From: JAAYCB01 sp012744395
GTDB taxonomy: Bacteria; Planctomycetota; Planctomycetia; Pirellulales; Thermoguttaceae
Reading direction: 5' to 3'
DNA: 36,147 nucleotides
Assembly (NCBI GenBank): GCA_028703175.1
Contig: JAQVNJ010000056.1
Coordinates: 1-36,147, forward strand
The position numbers and the translations under genes are program-made. The notes beneath the pieces were generated by a model that saw only the letters and a list, made by a program, of their open reading frames with translations, was not told the origin of the DNA and ran no database searches. This document shows, piece by piece, positions 8,503 through 15,633 of the stretch. How positions within the stretch are numbered: position 1 is the first letter of the stretch; every line of letters begins with the position of its first letter.

Positions 8503-9072
8503 GTGGCAGGCTACAACACGAGCGACTTTCGCAAGGGGATCAAGGTCGAGATGGACGGCGATCCCTACCTGATGATCGAGTGCAATTTTGTGAAGCCGGG
8601 CAAGGGCCAGGCCCTTTACAAGTGCAAGTTTCGGCACCTGATCCGCAACACGGTCATCGACCGGACGTTCAAGAGCGGCGATTCCCTGGAAGCCGCCGAC
8701 GTCCATGAAATCCAGGCCCAGTACCTCTACCGCCAGGGCGACCTGTTCGTCTTCATGGACAACGAGAGCTACGAGCAATACGAACTCGGGATCGACCAGG
8801 TCGACGATGCCTGGAAGTACCTCAAGGAGAGCATGGTTTGCAGCATGCTGCTCTACAACAACAACCCGATCGGCGTGACCCCGCCGAATCACGTCGTGCT
8901 CCGCGTGGAATACTGTGAGCCGGCCGTGCGGGGCAACACGGCCACCAACGTGACCAAGCCCGCCAAGATGGAGACCGGCGCCGAGATCATCGTCCCCAAT
9001 TTCGTGGAGACGGGCGAGATGATCCGGATCGACACGCGGACCGGCGAATACATCGAGCGGGTGAAGGAATGA
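8503..9072 (+). CDS. efp: Translation elongation factor P
   Basis: EF-P rescues ribosomes stalled at polyproline stretches by binding near the peptidyl-tRNA CCA end. It has 189 aa with the normal three-domain layout. It begins (M)AGYNTSDFRKGIKVEMDG and carries 'FVKPGKGQA', with the modified lysine at exactly position 34 as in E. coli. The C-terminal EF-P signature region is 'GAEIIVPNFVETGEMIRIDT'. The GTG at 8503 is chosen because AGGAAG sits 6 nt upstream and the N-terminus then aligns with known EF-P. A TTG at 8488 is less likely. EpmA follows 36 nt downstream and EpmB is divergent, so this EF-P is expected to be beta-lysylated. Confidence 0.97.
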   Translation: MAGYNTSDFRKGIKVEMDGDPYLMIECNFVKPGKGQALYKCKFRHLIRNTVIDRTFKSGDSLEAADVHEIQAQYLYRQGDLFVFMDNESYEQYELGIDQVDDAWKYLKESMVCSMLLYNNNPIGVTPPNHVVLRVEYCEPAVRGNTATNVTKPAKMETGAEIIVPNFVETGEMIRIDTRTGEYIERVKE

Positions 9073-9108
9073 GCCGCCGCGCCGCCTGCTTGCCAGGCCT
9101 GGAGCACC

Positions 9109-10086
9109 ATGTTCCGATTGCCCCGTGAAGACTTCCGCCCGACCGCCGATTGGACCGCTCTCCGCGAGCGCGCGGGGCTGCTGCGCCGCCTGCGGCTGTT
9201 CTTCGACCAGCGCGGCTTCCTCGAGGTGGAGACGCCGCTGCTGTCGGCCGACACGGTGGTCGATCGGCACCTGGACCCGTTCTCCATCGAGGTCCACACA
9301 CCCGGCGGCGCGCGGACGTATTGGCTGCAAACCTCGCCCGAACTGGCCATGAAACGGCTGCTGGCCGGCGGCGCCGAGGCGATCTACCAGGTCACTCGGG
9401 CGTTTCGCCAGGAAGAACTCGGCCCGCTGCACAACCCTGAGTTCACCCTCGTCGAGTGGTATCGGGCGGGCGACGAGATGGCCGCGGGGATGGCCTTCCT
9501 GGACCAGTTGTGCCAGGCGATGTTGGGCCGCGGCAGCGCTCAGCAGCTCAGTTACCGCTGCGCGTTCGAGCGCTATGCCGGGCTCGATCCGCTCACGGCC
9601 CCGCTCGATGCGCTCCGCTCGGCCGCACGGCGGACCTCCGCGCCGCCGGCGAGCTTTCGGCCCGATGACCGCGACCTCTGGCTCGATTGGATCCTCACCG
9701 AGCAGGTCCAGCCTCACTTGGGACGGACCCGGCCGGCGATCCTCTACGACTATCCCGCTTCGCAGGCGGCGCTGGCCCGGGTGCGCGACGAATCGCCCCC
9801 GGTGGCCGAGCGTTTTGAACTGTTCGTCGAGGGGATCGAGTTGGCCAACGGCTATCATGAATTGCTCGACCCGGACCTGCTGCGGCGGCGAAATGCCGCG
9901 AACAACGCGGCTCGGGCGGCGGATGGCAAGCACCCGCTCCCCGTCGACAGCCGGCTGCTCGACGCGATGGAGTCGGGCCTGCCGCAGGCCACCGGCGTCG
10001 CCCTGGGATTCGACCGCCTGGTGATGCTCCGGACCGGCGCCCAGCGGATCGACCAGGTCGTGGCGTTTCCCTTCGACCGAGCGTAA
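9109..10086 (+). CDS. epmA: EF-P--(R)-beta-lysine ligase EpmA
   Basis: A class II lysyl-tRNA-synthetase paralogue that lacks the anticodon-binding domain and attaches beta-lysine to EF-P Lys34. It has 325 aa (E. coli 325). 'FLEVETPLLS', the motif 2 region RAFRQEELGPLHNPEFTLVE (97-116), 'GIELANGYHEL' and motif 3 GVALGFDRLVML all align with E. coli EpmA. GGAG lies 4 nt before the ATG. It is co-directional with efp and is followed after 10 nt by a small gene of unknown function. Confidence 0.96.
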   Translation: MFRLPREDFRPTADWTALRERAGLLRRLRLFFDQRGFLEVETPLLSADTVVDRHLDPFSIEVHTPGGARTYWLQTSPELAMKRLLAGGAEAIYQVTRAFRQEELGPLHNPEFTLVEWYRAGDEMAAGMAFLDQLCQAMLGRGSAQQLSYRCAFERYAGLDPLTAPLDALRSAARRTSAPPASFRPDDRDLWLDWILTEQVQPHLGRTRPAILYDYPASQAALARVRDESPPVAERFELFVEGIELANGYHELLDPDLLRRRNAANNAARAADGKHPLPVDSRLLDAMESGLPQATGVALGFDRLVMLRTGAQRIDQVVAFPFDRA

Positions 10087-10096
10087 GGAGTAGCGC

Positions 10097-10327
10097 GTGG
10101 GTGAACCGTTCGACCCGTATCGTGACGCCTTGGTGGTTGAAGAGAAGACCCTCTGGCCCGACGAGTTTTCCGAGCTCTCGGCGGAAGAAAAGGGCCGCAT
10201 CGCAGACCGCCTCCATCGGGAAGCCGCCAAGGCGGCGGAGTTGGCGTACATTCGCCTCCATGCGGGCTTCTGCCGCCAAATCACCGTGACGGAAGGCGAT
10301 ATCCGGCGGCTCCGCGAAGCGCGTTGA
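10097..10327 (+). CDS. Small charged protein of unknown function between epmA and aroB
   Basis: It has 76 aa, starting from GTG with a clear ribosome site (AAGGAG, 6 nt spacing), and lies 10 nt after epmA, so it is probably in the same transcript. The sequence starts MGEPFDPYRDALVVEEKTLW. It is mostly predicted helix with many Glu, Arg and Ala, and has no signal peptide or membrane segment. I recognise no named family. An accessory role in EF-P modification or translation would be guesswork from position alone. Confidence 0.75.
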   Translation: MGEPFDPYRDALVVEEKTLWPDEFSELSAEEKGRIADRLHREAAKAAELAYIRLHAGFCRQITVTEGDIRRLREAR

Positions 10328-10400
10328 CTGCCCCCCCGCGGAGCAGCAGGCGCCTGCCCGCCGCCGATTGGCCCGACCCATCGCACGCGAGGACACCCAA

Positions 10401-11492
10401 ATGACCACCGAGACGGAAATCGTCCGAGTCGAACTGGCCGAGCGAAGCTACGAGATCCACATCGGGGCGGGAAACCTCGGCCAGGCAGGGCGCCTGCTGG
10501 CGGGCCGGGGCCGCACAACCCACGCGGTGGTCATCACGGACGCGAACGTCGAGACGCCCCATGCGATGGCCGTGGCCGAAAGCCTCTCGGGTGCCGACAT
10601 CGGTGTCGCCATCATCGTGCTCGAGCCGGGAGAGCCCACCAAGTCGATCGAATCGGCCGCCGGGGTGTGGGAGGGCCTCCTCGACCTGGGCGCCGATCGG
10701 CGCAGCGTGATCGTGGCGGTCGGCGGAGGCGTTGTCGGAGACCTGGCCGGTTTCGTTGCCGCCACCTTCGCGCGCGGGGTTCGCTTCTTTCAGGTTCCGA
10801 CCAGCCTGCTGGCCCAGGTGGACAGTTCCGTGGGGGGCAAAGTCGGGATCAATCTCCCCAAGGCCAAGAACATGGTCGGGGCCTTTCTCCAGCCCGACGG
10901 AGTGCTGATTGATACAAGCACGCTCGACACGCTGGACCGCCGGCAGTATCGGGCGGGACTGGGGGAAGTCGTCAAGTACGGCGTGATCCTCGATCCCGAG
11001 TTGTTCGAGAGGCTCGAATCCGAGGTCGATCGACTCCGCCGCGCCGATCACCGCCTGCTCCGCGAAGTGGTCGCCCAGTGTTGCCGGCTGAAGGCCCGGA
11101 TCGTGGAGCAGGACGAGTTGGAGACCAGCGGGCTCCGCGCGGTGCTCAACTACGGGCACACCTTCGGCCACGCCTTCGAGGCCTTGGCCGGCTACGGGGA
11201 ATTGCTCCATGGCGAGGCGATCGCCATCGGGATGCTGTTGGCCAGCCGGCTGGCGGAACGGTTGGGCCGGATCGACGCGGGGTTGACCGAGCGGCAGCGG
11301 AGGCTCCTGGCCGCGCTGGACCTCCCCACCGAGGCGCCGGATGTCGATCCGGACCTGGTCCTGAAAACGATGATGCACGACAAGAAGGTGCAGCACGGGA
11401 AGCTGCGGTTTGTTCTGCCGTCGGGCCTCGGGCAGGTCGATCTGGTCGGCGATGTGTCCGCCGAGCAGGTGCGGGCGGTGCTCGCGCGGTAG
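10401..11492 (+). CDS. aroB: 3-dehydroquinate synthase
   Basis: Second step of the shikimate pathway: NAD- and metal-dependent cyclisation of DAHP to 3-dehydroquinate in the cytosol. It has 363 aa, the normal length. Conserved blocks are 'EPTKSIES', 'VGGGVVGDLAGFVAATFARG', 'QVPTSLLAQVDSSVGGKVGI', LGEVVKYG (metal-ligand Glu) and NYGHTFGHAFE (metal-ligand His). The ATG at 10401 has GAGG about 8 nt upstream. It lies 73 nt after the 76-aa gene and is convergent with the TPR gene, 11 nt apart. Confidence 0.97.
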   Translation: MTTETEIVRVELAERSYEIHIGAGNLGQAGRLLAGRGRTTHAVVITDANVETPHAMAVAESLSGADIGVAIIVLEPGEPTKSIESAAGVWEGLLDLGADRRSVIVAVGGGVVGDLAGFVAATFARGVRFFQVPTSLLAQVDSSVGGKVGINLPKAKNMVGAFLQPDGVLIDTSTLDTLDRRQYRAGLGEVVKYGVILDPELFERLESEVDRLRRADHRLLREVVAQCCRLKARIVEQDELETSGLRAVLNYGHTFGHAFEALAGYGELLHGEAIAIGMLLASRLAERLGRIDAGLTERQRRLLAALDLPTEAPDVDPDLVLKTMMHDKKVQHGKLRFVLPSGLGQVDLVGDVSAEQVRAVLAR

Positions 11493-11503
11493 GCGGCCGG
11501 TCT

Positions 11504-11839
11504 CTATTCTTCGTCGGCCCGGTAGGCGGCCATCTGGGCCTGGCGTGCCTGCATCAGCGCCTGTTCCGCTTCGGCGATGCGGCCGACCTTCTGGCAGATC
11601 GTGCTCATGGCGATAAAGCTGAATGGGTCCTCGGGCTCCAACTGGCAGACGCGCCGGGCGTGTTCGACGGCCTCATCATCGCGTTCGAGTCGCTGGTAGA
11701 ACACGCTCAAGGCGGCGTGCGCCAAGGCGTAATCCGGCTCGTCCGCCGCCAGTTCTTCCAGCTTGGCGACGGCCGCCTTGAGATCTCCGCCCTGCTGCAA
11801 CCGGATTGCCTCGTCGTATCGGTCCACTTCGCTCGGCAT
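11504..11839 (-). CDS. Small TPR-repeat protein
   Basis: It has 111 aa made almost wholly of tetratricopeptide-like helices: 'YDEAIRLQQGGDLKAAVAKL', 'YALAHAALSVFYQRLERDDE', and a third partial unit ending 'AEQALMQARQAQM'. No export signal is seen, so it is probably a cytosolic scaffold for protein binding. The start is the ATG giving MPSEVDRYDEA. The longer frame to 11926 adds an Arg/Pro-rich tail with no TPR character. The partner is unknown. Confidence 0.85.
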   Translation of the reverse strand: MPSEVDRYDEAIRLQQGGDLKAAVAKLEELAADEPDYALAHAALSVFYQRLERDDEAVEHARRVCQLEPEDPFSFIAMSTICQKVGRIAEAEQALMQARQAQMAAYRADEE

Positions 11840-12156
11840 CGCCGGGATTTCCTCGCTTGACCTGGTCGTGGGAAAAACAAGAGCACAAGCCGGCCGCACC
11901 AGTCGCCGGCGGCCGCCTGGCTCCAATTTCCCTAGTTTACGCCTCGGCCCGTCCCACGGCTAGGCCGGCCGGCGGCTTCGGGCCGCGGAACCGGCACCGC
12001 TTCGGATGAAACGGAATCCATCGGGCGAGGTGCAAGGCCCACTTGCCAAAGAGTGGGCACGGCTGGGCCCTTGATTGGGAGCGCCGGGCTGAGCAGAGCT
12101 GGACCTTAAAGCTTGGATTTTGACGCTTGCCGCCAATCGCTCCACGGGGCGCACCT
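11840..12156. other. Divergent intergenic region between the TPR gene and rsfS
   Basis: No gene is supported here. The region should contain the TPR promoter on the minus strand. The plus-strand rsfS promoter candidate begins at 12157. Confidence 0.5.
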
Positions 12157-12184
12157 TTGCGGCCAGGTCAAGCCAGTCTAAAAT
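12157..12184 (+). promoter_or_regulatory. Candidate promoter of rsfS
   Basis: TTGCGG (12157-12162), a 16-nt spacer and TAAAAT (12179-12184) would give a start near 12191 and a leader of about 40 nt before the rsfS GTG. Judged by eye against the sigma70 consensus. Confidence 0.4.
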
Positions 12185-12229
12185 AGACCGGTGTGGCCTC
12201 CGTTTACCACCCCCCGTCAGAGGACCATC

Positions 12230-12652
12230 GTGAGCAATAGCCCCGCCCGTGCGGCGACCCTCCCGGACGATCAGGATCACCCGGGCCTGAAGCGCGCCCT
12301 GATTGCCGCGCAGACGGCCGACGACCACCGCGGCCGCGACATCGCAATTCTCGATATGCGCGAGATGACGACATTCTTTGATTTCTTCGTCATCGTCTCC
12401 GGTACGAGCCGCCGGCAGCTTCACGCGATCAGTGAAGAGATCGATCATGCCCTGGAGGAGGGGATGGGCGACCACCGGATGGGGATCGAGGGCTACGACG
12501 AGAGCCGCTGGATCCTGCTCGACTACGGCGACGTGGTGATCCACCTGTTCGAGCCGGAAACGCGCCAATACTACGACCTGGAAAACCTTTGGGGCAAGGC
12601 GAAGCGGATTGCCTTTCAGCCGGCCAGCGCCAACCGCTCCGAGACCCATTGA
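12230..12652 (+). CDS. rsfS: Ribosomal silencing factor RsfS (Iojap/YbeB)
   Basis: It binds ribosomal protein L14 of the large subunit and blocks subunit joining in stationary phase. It has 140 aa. The family core is clear: 'DIAILDMREMTTFFDFFVIV', 'GTSRRQLHAISEEI', then 'WILLDYGDVVIHLFEPETRQYYDLENLW'. The GTG at 12230 has GAGG 6 nt upstream. A GTG at 12191 would add 13 unconserved residues. In many bacteria the gene sits beside nadD, which is not seen here. It is convergent with the PIN toxin gene. Confidence 0.94.
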   Translation: MSNSPARAATLPDDQDHPGLKRALIAAQTADDHRGRDIAILDMREMTTFFDFFVIVSGTSRRQLHAISEEIDHALEEGMGDHRMGIEGYDESRWILLDYGDVVIHLFEPETRQYYDLENLWGKAKRIAFQPASANRSETH

Positions 12653-12692
12653 TCGATCGCGGGGCAGCAGAGGTCCGGACTTGAAGGGAGAA

Positions 12693-13106
12693 TCACAGGA
12701 TGCGGGTCCGCGGCAGCCGCCGGGCGGCCTGTTCGAAGCTCACCATGCCGGCATCGCCGGCCAGGTATTCGGCGTGGATCAACCGGTCGACAAAGCCCGG
12801 CTTCTGCACGCCGCCGAGCGCCGCCTGGAGCACTTCCACGATCGGGGAACCCGCTTCCGCGCGAACCGGTCCGTCCGTCAGCATTTGGACAAGAACCGCC
12901 AGCGCCTTGCGCTTCGGGACCCCATAGTGAGCATGGAGCGCGAAATACGTCTCGCAAACGACCAGATTCGACGCCACAAGGTGCGCGCCGGTCCGCGCCG
13001 CTTCGTCGACAAACTGTGCCGCCCGGAGGGCCAGAGACTCCGGCTCGCCGACAATCAGCCGCAGCACGACCGAGGTGTCGAGCCCGAAACGCTCACTCCG
13101 CGTCAC
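12693..13106 (-). CDS. PIN-domain (VapC-like) ribonuclease toxin
   Basis: A probable toxin of a type II pair, acting as an Mg-dependent RNase. It has 137 aa with the PIN layout: an N-terminal strand with FGLDTSVVLRLI (D10), 'NLVVCETYFAL' (E52), 'KPGFVDRLIHAEYLA' (D107) and a C-terminal 'VSFEQAARRL' in place of the usual TxD. All but the last acidic position are clear. The GTG at 13106 overlaps the antitoxin by 14 nt, with GAGGAGG upstream, as expected for a coupled pair. It has the size and motif spacing of VapC proteins that pair with AbrB-type antitoxins. Confidence 0.88.
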   Translation of the reverse strand: MTRSERFGLDTSVVLRLIVGEPESLALRAAQFVDEAARTGAHLVASNLVVCETYFALHAHYGVPKRKALAVLVQMLTDGPVRAEAGSPIVEVLQAALGGVQKPGFVDRLIHAEYLAGDAGMVSFEQAARRLPRTRIL

Positions 13107-13356
13107 GGCCTTTCGCCTCCTCGATGCTTCGCCGAATCGACGCCATGTCGTGCGGCTTGCCAGCGGCATATTGCTTCAGCGAGCCCACCCAGGCAAACCG
13201 CGAGGGTGGCCGGGCCGGCCGAATGATCCAGGTGTCGCGGCCGTCGAGACGGACGCGTTCGACGCGGAGGGAATCGCCCGGCTGGACGCCCATGTCGTCG
13301 CAGAGGGCCTTCGGCAGAGTCGCCTGCCGTTTGCTGGTAATTCGGATGATTGACAT
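13093..13356 (-). CDS. AbrB/MazE-type antitoxin
   Basis: A DNA-binding antitoxin of 87 aa with an N-terminal swapped-hairpin domain: MSIIRITSKRQATLPKALCD, then 'MGVQPGDSLRVERV'. The basic C-terminal half ('IRRSIEEAKGRDAE') would bind and block the PIN toxin. The start is set by a strong AAGGAGGAG about 6 nt before the ATG. It is the first gene of a two-gene minus-strand operon and probably represses itself through the inverted repeat upstream. Confidence 0.88.
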   Translation of the reverse strand: MSIIRITSKRQATLPKALCDDMGVQPGDSLRVERVRLDGRDTWIIRPARPPSRFAWVGSLKQYAAGKPHDMASIRRSIEEAKGRDAE

Positions 13357-13364
13357 GCCGGCTC

Positions 13365-13395
13365 CTCCTTACTACAAATGTATCTGAGTAAGGAG
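13365..13395. promoter_or_regulatory. Candidate antitoxin operator (9-bp inverted repeat)
   Basis: CTCCTTACT (13365-13373) and AGTAAGGAG (13387-13395) are perfect inverted copies whose centres are 22 bp, two helical turns, apart. They enclose the -10 element, and one arm merges into the ribosome site of the antitoxin gene. Autoregulation is inferred. Confidence 0.55.
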
Positions 13396-13405
13396 AAGCG
13401 GTCAA
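13377..13405 (-). promoter_or_regulatory. Promoter of the toxin-antitoxin operon
   Basis: On the minus strand, TTGACC (13405-13400), a 17-nt spacer and TACATT (13382-13377), close to the antitoxin ribosome site. The leader would be very short, about 15 nt. Confidence 0.6.
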
Positions 13406-13457
13406 GGTAGTTCTTTGTCCCATCACAAGGCTCAGCCAAACACGGAAAGACCAAATC

Positions 13458-15431
13458 GTGAGCATTCTCCCCGAACTGGAGCGCCGATTCCGCCGCGCTC
13501 TGGCCCCTGTTGAGGAAGACCCCGATCCGCTCCTGGCGATGATTCGCCGCAGCCAGGACCCGAAGTTCGGCGACTACCAGGCGAACTTTGCCATGGCCTT
13601 GGGCAAGAAGCTCGGCAGAGACCCTCGCCAGCTTGCCGCCGAGGTGGCTGGGCGGCTCTCGGTCGACGGGTTTTGCCAGCCGCCCGAGGTCGCCGGCCCC
13701 GGCTTCATCAACCTCCGGGTCCGCGACGACTGGATCGTCGACCAGTTGACCGCGGCGATCGGCGACGAGCGGCTGGGCGTGCCGGCCGCGGCCGAGCCGA
13801 AGACCTACGTGGTTGACTTCTCGGCGCCCAACGTTGCCAAGCCGATGCACGTCGGCCATATCCGCTCGACCTCGATCGGCGATGCCTTGGCCCGGACCTT
13901 GAGATTCGCCGGCCATCGGGTGGTTACCGACAACCACATCGGCGACTGGGGCACCCAATTCGGCATGATCATTTACGGCTACCGGAACTTCTGTGACGGG
14001 GAGGCGTACGGGCAGAATCCCGTCGGCGAACTCTCGCGGCTCTACCAACTCGTCCGCCGGCTGATCGACTACCACGCGGGCAAGACCCGGCTTGCCCCGC
14101 TGGCGGAGAAGTTGGCCGGCCTGGAGAGCCGCCTCGCCGAGATGCACGCCGAAGCCGCGGCCGAAGGCAAGACGGGCGACAAGAGAGTGAAAAAGGCGAT
14201 CCATCGCCAGCAGAAGGACATCGACGAAGCGCGCGAAGAGCTCGGCGAGTTGCGGGCGAAGCTCGAGGCCGTCGAGCAGGACCCCGAGCTATCGAAGCTC
14301 GCCGCCGAACATCCGCGGATCGGGCAGTCCGTTCTTGGAGAGACGTCCAGGCTGCACGCCGGCGACGAGGAGAATCGCCGCCTGTGGCGGGAATTCCTCC
14401 CCCCCTGTCTGGCCGCGCTCGGCGCCACCTACAAGCGCCTCGGCGTGGCCTTTGACCACACGCTGGGGGAGAGTTTTTACCACCAGCGGCTCAGGCCGAT
14501 CGTCGAGGAGCTGATCGCCGCGGGAATCGCGCGGGAAAGCGACGGGGCCGTTGGCATCTTCTTCGAGGGCCAGGATGCACCGATGCTGATCCGCAAGAAG
14601 GACGGCGCCTTTCTCTACGCCACGACCGACCTGGCCACGCTTCGCTACCGGGTGGAGGCGTGGCAACCGGACGCGATCCTGTATGTCGTCGACTTCCGCC
14701 AGAGCCTGCACTTCGAGAATCTCTTCGCCGCGGCCAGGCGGATGGGGTACGAGCGATTGGAGCTGAAGCATGTCAGCTTCGGCACGGTGCTGGGAGAGGA
14801 TGGAAGGCCGTTCAAAACCCGCGAGGGCGACGCCGTGGGGCTGGAGAGCCTGCTCGATGAGGCGGTTGCCCGGGCGAGAAAAATCGTCGAGGAAAACGAC
14901 GACGCGAAGCCGGGCGGGGCCGAACTGTCGCCGAGCCAGCGGGCGCGGATCGCCGAGACGGTCGGCATCGCCGCCCTGAAGTACGCCGACCTGTCGCAGA
15001 ACCGCGACAGCGACTACGTCTTCAGCTACGACAAGATGTTGGCGATGAATGGCAACACGGCCACCTACATGCAATACGCTTACGCTCGCGTGCGAAGCAT
15101 TTTCGCCAAGGGGGGCGTCGACGCCGAGGCGCTCCGCGCCAGCCGCCCGCCGATCTTCCTCAACACGCCGGCCGAGCGCGACCTGGCCCTGGAACTGCTG
15201 CGATTCGGCGAGGCGGTCGATTACTGCCTGAAGGACTACCGGCCGAACCAATTGACGAGCTACCTGTTCGAGCTGGCCAACTGTTACTCGACCTTTTTCG
15301 AGAATTGCCCGGTGCTCAAGGCCGAGACGCCGGAGCTGCGCCAGAGCCGACTCGTTCTCTGCGATCTGACGGCCAGGACGATTCAGAAGGGGTTGGGGCT
15401 GCTGGGGATCGACGTTGTGGAGAAGATGTAG
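13458..15431 (+). CDS. argS: Arginyl-tRNA synthetase
   Basis: A class Ia synthetase charging tRNA-Arg. It has 657 aa, against about 577 in E. coli. The HIGH motif is HVGH (131-134) in 'FSAPNVAKPMHVGHIRSTSI', followed by 'DNHIGDWGTQFGM'. The C-terminal 'YADLSQNRDSDYVFSYDKML' and 'YARVRSIF' are typical. The extra length is mainly a charged helical insertion at about 205-290 ('LAGLESRLAEMHAEAAAEGK', 'DIDEAREELGELRAKLEAVE'), probably a coiled-coil hairpin in the catalytic domain. The GTG at 13458 starts the N-terminal additional domain, with GAAAGA upstream. The stop overlaps the GTG of a HicB remnant by one base (TAGTG). Confidence 0.96.
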   Translation: MSILPELERRFRRALAPVEEDPDPLLAMIRRSQDPKFGDYQANFAMALGKKLGRDPRQLAAEVAGRLSVDGFCQPPEVAGPGFINLRVRDDWIVDQLTAAIGDERLGVPAAAEPKTYVVDFSAPNVAKPMHVGHIRSTSIGDALARTLRFAGHRVVTDNHIGDWGTQFGMIIYGYRNFCDGEAYGQNPVGELSRLYQLVRRLIDYHAGKTRLAPLAEKLAGLESRLAEMHAEAAAEGKTGDKRVKKAIHRQQKDIDEAREELGELRAKLEAVEQDPELSKLAAEHPRIGQSVLGETSRLHAGDEENRRLWREFLPPCLAALGATYKRLGVAFDHTLGESFYHQRLRPIVEELIAAGIARESDGAVGIFFEGQDAPMLIRKKDGAFLYATTDLATLRYRVEAWQPDAILYVVDFRQSLHFENLFAAARRMGYERLELKHVSFGTVLGEDGRPFKTREGDAVGLESLLDEAVARARKIVEENDDAKPGGAELSPSQRARIAETVGIAALKYADLSQNRDSDYVFSYDKMLAMNGNTATYMQYAYARVRSIFAKGGVDAEALRASRPPIFLNTPAERDLALELLRFGEAVDYCLKDYRPNQLTSYLFELANCYSTFFENCPVLKAETPELRQSRLVLCDLTARTIQKGLGLLGIDVVEKM

Positions 15432-15484
15432 TGAAATACCGCGTGCTGATCGAACAAGAGGAAGTGGTGGAGGTCACTCTGTGA
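15431..15484 (+). pseudogene. HicB antitoxin remnant (internal deletion)
   Basis: A 17-residue frame, MKYRVLIEQEEVVEVTL. The first nine residues match the usual start of HicB-type antitoxins and the last eight resemble their C-terminal end, so the centre seems to have been lost in frame. It overlaps the following hicA-like frame by 4 nt (GTGA), the usual coupling of such pairs. The call is from recall of the family sequence pattern. Confidence 0.5.
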
Positions 15485-15633
15485 GCCCGTTGCCAGTCGT
15501 TTCTGGCCGCCGAGTCGTAGCCGCGTTTGGGAAGTTGGGGTACGTACTTGATCGCCAGCGAGGTAGCCACCTGATTTGGCGTCAGACCGGCCGCTTCCCG
15601 TCGAGCGCCTCGCGCAGATACATCCCGGTGTAA
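15481..15633 (+). pseudogene. HicA mRNA-interferase remnant (3' truncated)
   Basis: The frame reads (M)SPLPVVSGRRVVAAFGKLG, then 'YVLDRQRGSHLIWRQ', the N-terminal half of the HicA double-stranded-RNA-binding fold including the catalytic His (H30). After 'WRQ' the similarity ends and the frame runs 52 nt into the opposite-strand uvrA 3' end. The usual C-terminal strand and 'GTLRSILR'-like helix are missing, so the protein is not expected to be functional. Confidence 0.6.

Noticed and set aside
8398..10518. A 706-aa minus-strand open frame
   Set aside because: It is antisense to efp, epmA and the 76-aa gene, with low-complexity Arg/Pro/His composition.
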